Positions 48,818-50,442 of a stretch of 50,442 bases of DNA are shown here, piece by piece. The position numbers and the translations under genes were made by a program. The notes under the pieces are model-generated. The model saw nothing but the letters and a program-made list of their open reading frames with translations. It made no database searches and had not been told where the DNA came from. Numbering within the stretch: position 1 is the stretch's first letter; every line of letters starts with the position of its first letter. Source of the stretch: Paradesertivirga sp966210515 (GTDB lineage Bacteria; Bacteroidota; Bacteroidia; Sphingobacteriales; Sphingobacteriaceae). The DNA lies in the NCBI GenBank assembly GCA_966210515.1, contig CBIHLM010000029.1:1-50442 (forward strand). The letters are read 5' to 3'.

Positions 48818-50071
48818 ATGCCTTATTTATTTACTTCTGAGTCTGTTTCTGAAGGACACCCGGATAAAGTAGCTGATCAAATTTCGGACGCTTTAATTGA
48901 TAATTTTCTTGCCTGGGATGCCGATTCCAAAGTAGCCTGCGAAACATTGGTTACCACAGGTCTGGTAGTTTTGGCTGGCGAAGTAAAGTCAAGCACATAT
49001 CTCGACGTACAGAAAATAGCACGCGATGTAATTGCTAAAATAGGCTATACAAAAGCTGAGTATATGTTCGAAGCGAGTTCTTGCGGCATTATCTCGGCTA
49101 TTCACGAGCAGTCTGCCGACATTAACCAGGGAGTAGACCGTAAAGAAAAACAAGAGCAAGGTGCGGGCGATCAGGGAATGATGTTTGGTTATGCTACCAG
49201 CGAAACCTCAAATTACATGCCTTTAGCTCTGGATCTGGCTCACAAAATTTTAATTGAGCTTGCAGCTTTACGCAGAGAGAATTCTGAAATTTCCTATTTA
49301 CGTCCGGATGCTAAATCTCAGGTAACTATCGAGTATAGCGACGACCATAAACCTGTTCGCATCGACGCCATTGTAGTTTCAACCCAGCATGATGATTTCG
49401 CTGAAGAAAAAGCAATGCAGGAAAAAATAAGCAAAGACATTATCAGCATCCTTATTCCTCGGGTTAAAGCTCAGTTAAAACCCGAATTACAGGGCCTGTT
49501 TAATAACGATATTAAATATCATATCAATCCTACCGGCAAATTCGTTATCGGAGGACCTCATGGTGATACTGGTTTAACGGGACGTAAAATCATTGTTGAT
49601 ACCTACGGTGGTAAAGGCGGTCACGGTGGTGGCGCTTTCTCCGGTAAAGACCCTTCGAAAGTAGATCGTTCAGCGGCATACGCAACCCGTCACATCGCTA
49701 AAAACCTGGTAGCAGCCGGAGTTTGTGATGAGGTTTTAGTTCAGGTATCCTACGCGATCGGAGTAAAAGACCCCATGGGTATATATGTTAATACTTACGG
49801 ATCTTCCAAAGTTGCGCTTAACGACGGTGAGATCGCAACTAAGGTCGCAGAGATTTTTGACATGACCCCTTACGGAATCGAAACCCGCTTAAAACTTCGC
49901 AACCCGATTTACGCAGAAACCGCCGCATACGGTCACATGGGAAGAACTTCCGAGATCGTAAAAAAAGAATTCAAAGACGCCAACGGCGGCAAAAAAGAAG
50001 TGGAAGTAGAATTATTTACCTGGGAGAAGCTTGACTATATTGATAAAGTGAAATCTGCTTTTGGGATATAA
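48818..50071 (+). CDS. metK: S-adenosylmethionine synthetase
   Basis: Makes S-adenosylmethionine from methionine and ATP. 417 residues, slightly longer than the usual 385-400. Motifs are GHPDK (13-17) at the start, GAGDQG (115-120), which binds ATP/Met, and the Gly-rich loop GGKGGHGGGAFSGKDPSKVD. The ATG at 48818 is preceded by a long A/T-rich leader with the riboswitch. It ends at an intrinsic terminator. No other methionine-pathway gene is near. Confidence 0.98.
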   Translation: MPYLFTSESVSEGHPDKVADQISDALIDNFLAWDADSKVACETLVTTGLVVLAGEVKSSTYLDVQKIARDVIAKIGYTKAEYMFEASSCGIISAIHEQSADINQGVDRKEKQEQGAGDQGMMFGYATSETSNYMPLALDLAHKILIELAALRRENSEISYLRPDAKSQVTIEYSDDHKPVRIDAIVVSTQHDDFAEEKAMQEKISKDIISILIPRVKAQLKPELQGLFNNDIKYHINPTGKFVIGGPHGDTGLTGRKIIVDTYGGKGGHGGGAFSGKDPSKVDRSAAYATRHIAKNLVAAGVCDEVLVQVSYAIGVKDPMGIYVNTYGSSKVALNDGEIATKVAEIFDMTPYGIETRLKLRNPIYAETAAYGHMGRTSEIVKKEFKDANGGKKEVEVELFTWEKLDYIDKVKSAFGI

Positions 50072-50099
50072 TTCAAAAGTAAACTAAATTCTTTATAAG

Positions 50100-50125
50100 A
50101 GCCTTCTGGAAACAGAGGGCTTTTT
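50100..50125 (+). terminator. Intrinsic terminator of metK
   Basis: AGCCTTCTG (50100-50108) and CAGAGGGCT (50113-50121) pair over 9 bp with one G-T wobble around a GAAA tetraloop. Five T (50121-50125) follow. It lies 29 nt after the metK stop. Confidence 0.85.
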
Positions 50126-50442
50126 AATTACATACTTTTTAAGACAAGTAGCGGCGCACGTTAACTATACCCATTCATGCCATAATTATAAACCAAAATC
50201 CCCCACTAACCATTTTCTTATCCCTCCAAATGCGCCAACCCCATCAAGCTCCTCAATTACCACGAACCCTCAACAACCCCGGAAGAAGCGCTGGCCCGAC
50301 GAGAACGCCGAGCCAGGTGCTGGCCCTACGCGCCGAAGGATCGTTGTCGTCTAGACGTTATTCACACTTATATACTGTTTTTCAATGGAGTTCATGGTCT
50401 CGCGAAGAGCTCGGCATTGCTTCGTTCTGTTTCAAAACAAGT
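50126..50442. other. 317-bp end of the window with no recognised gene
   Basis: No open frame of note on either strand. It holds a C-rich stretch (about 50190-50280), then the G/C-rich element at 50285-50345, then a 10-bp palindrome CGTCTAGACG at 50348-50357. It could be the upstream part of a gene beyond the window. Confidence 0.5.
50285..50345. repeat. G/C-rich intergenic element, possible copy B
   Basis: TGGCCCGACGAGAACGCCGA and following bases (from 50292) align with the segment at 23058-23082 at about 16 of 25 positions, sharing GGCCCGA, AGAA and CG. The G/C content is much higher than the surroundings. It looks like a diverged partner of the palindromic element at 23039-23160. Confidence 0.4.

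Overview
The window reads as a stretch of a Bacteroidota chromosome, most likely from the family Sphingobacteriaceae (Pedobacter and relatives). The evidence is gene content: exbB-exbD-exbD-tonB, a RemB-like outer-membrane protein, DUF4159, a free-standing BadF/BadG kinase, and a 14-gene nuo operon with separate nuoC and nuoD and a short nuoG. Promoters also carry the Bacteroidota -7 box TAnnTTTG instead of a sigma-70 box, and strong Shine-Dalgarno sites are absent. Nearly all of the window is ordinary housekeeping DNA; the less ordinary material sits in the intergenic gaps.

Layout. 1-2459 (+): a ribbon-helix-helix/MazF-type toxin-antitoxin pair runs directly into rsgA, dtd and a MazG-like pyrophosphohydrolase. 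2463-8445 (-): ComB-like phosphatase, gcvT, rnhB, a GAF-SpoIIE phosphatase, a GT2 glycosyltransferase and a flippase-like membrane protein. 8527-9120 (+): ruvC. 9141-11431 (-): HIT hydrolase, greA, BadF-type kinase and a single-domain response regulator. 11516-17495 (-): a MarR-controlled RND tripartite efflux operon (marR, MFP, RND pump, TolC) divergent from an M61 peptidase (17609-19432, +). 19541-20236 (-): a lipoprotein. 20376-22849 (+): an orphan LytTR regulator and a RemB-like outer-membrane protein. 23278-27754 (-): biotinyl carrier domain, DUF4159 protein, rsmE, CNNM/CorC-type transporter, ppa and DedA.

27809-41287 (-) is the complete Complex I operon nuoABCDEFGHIJKLMN. Non-coding insertions lie at three of its junctions: a frameshifted four-helix-bundle (S23-type) pseudogene between nuoF and nuoG, a 7-nt periodic repeat array between nuoH and nuoI, and a 40-nt near-perfect hairpin between nuoI and nuoJ. 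41367-47108 (-) is the Ton energiser operon (exbB, exbD, exbD, tonB, a small two-helix membrane protein, a PstS-like lipoprotein and a TPR protein). 47382-48603 (-) holds a SUI1/eIF1-like protein and a diacylglycerol-kinase-type lipid kinase. 48818-50071 (+) is metK, preceded by what I read as a SAM-II riboswitch with an extra hairpin in its loop and followed by an intrinsic terminator. The last 300 bases hold no recognisable gene.

I did not find a clearly new multi-gene system. The best candidates for follow-up are the metK leader RNA, the three 13-nt-spaced operator repeats in front of the toxin-antitoxin operon that also drives rsgA-dtd, the atypical active site of the MazF-like toxin, the insertions inside the nuo operon, and a palindromic intergenic element that seems to be present twice (near 23040-23160 and 50285-50345). 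No tRNA, rRNA, CRISPR array, integrase or intact insertion sequence was seen.
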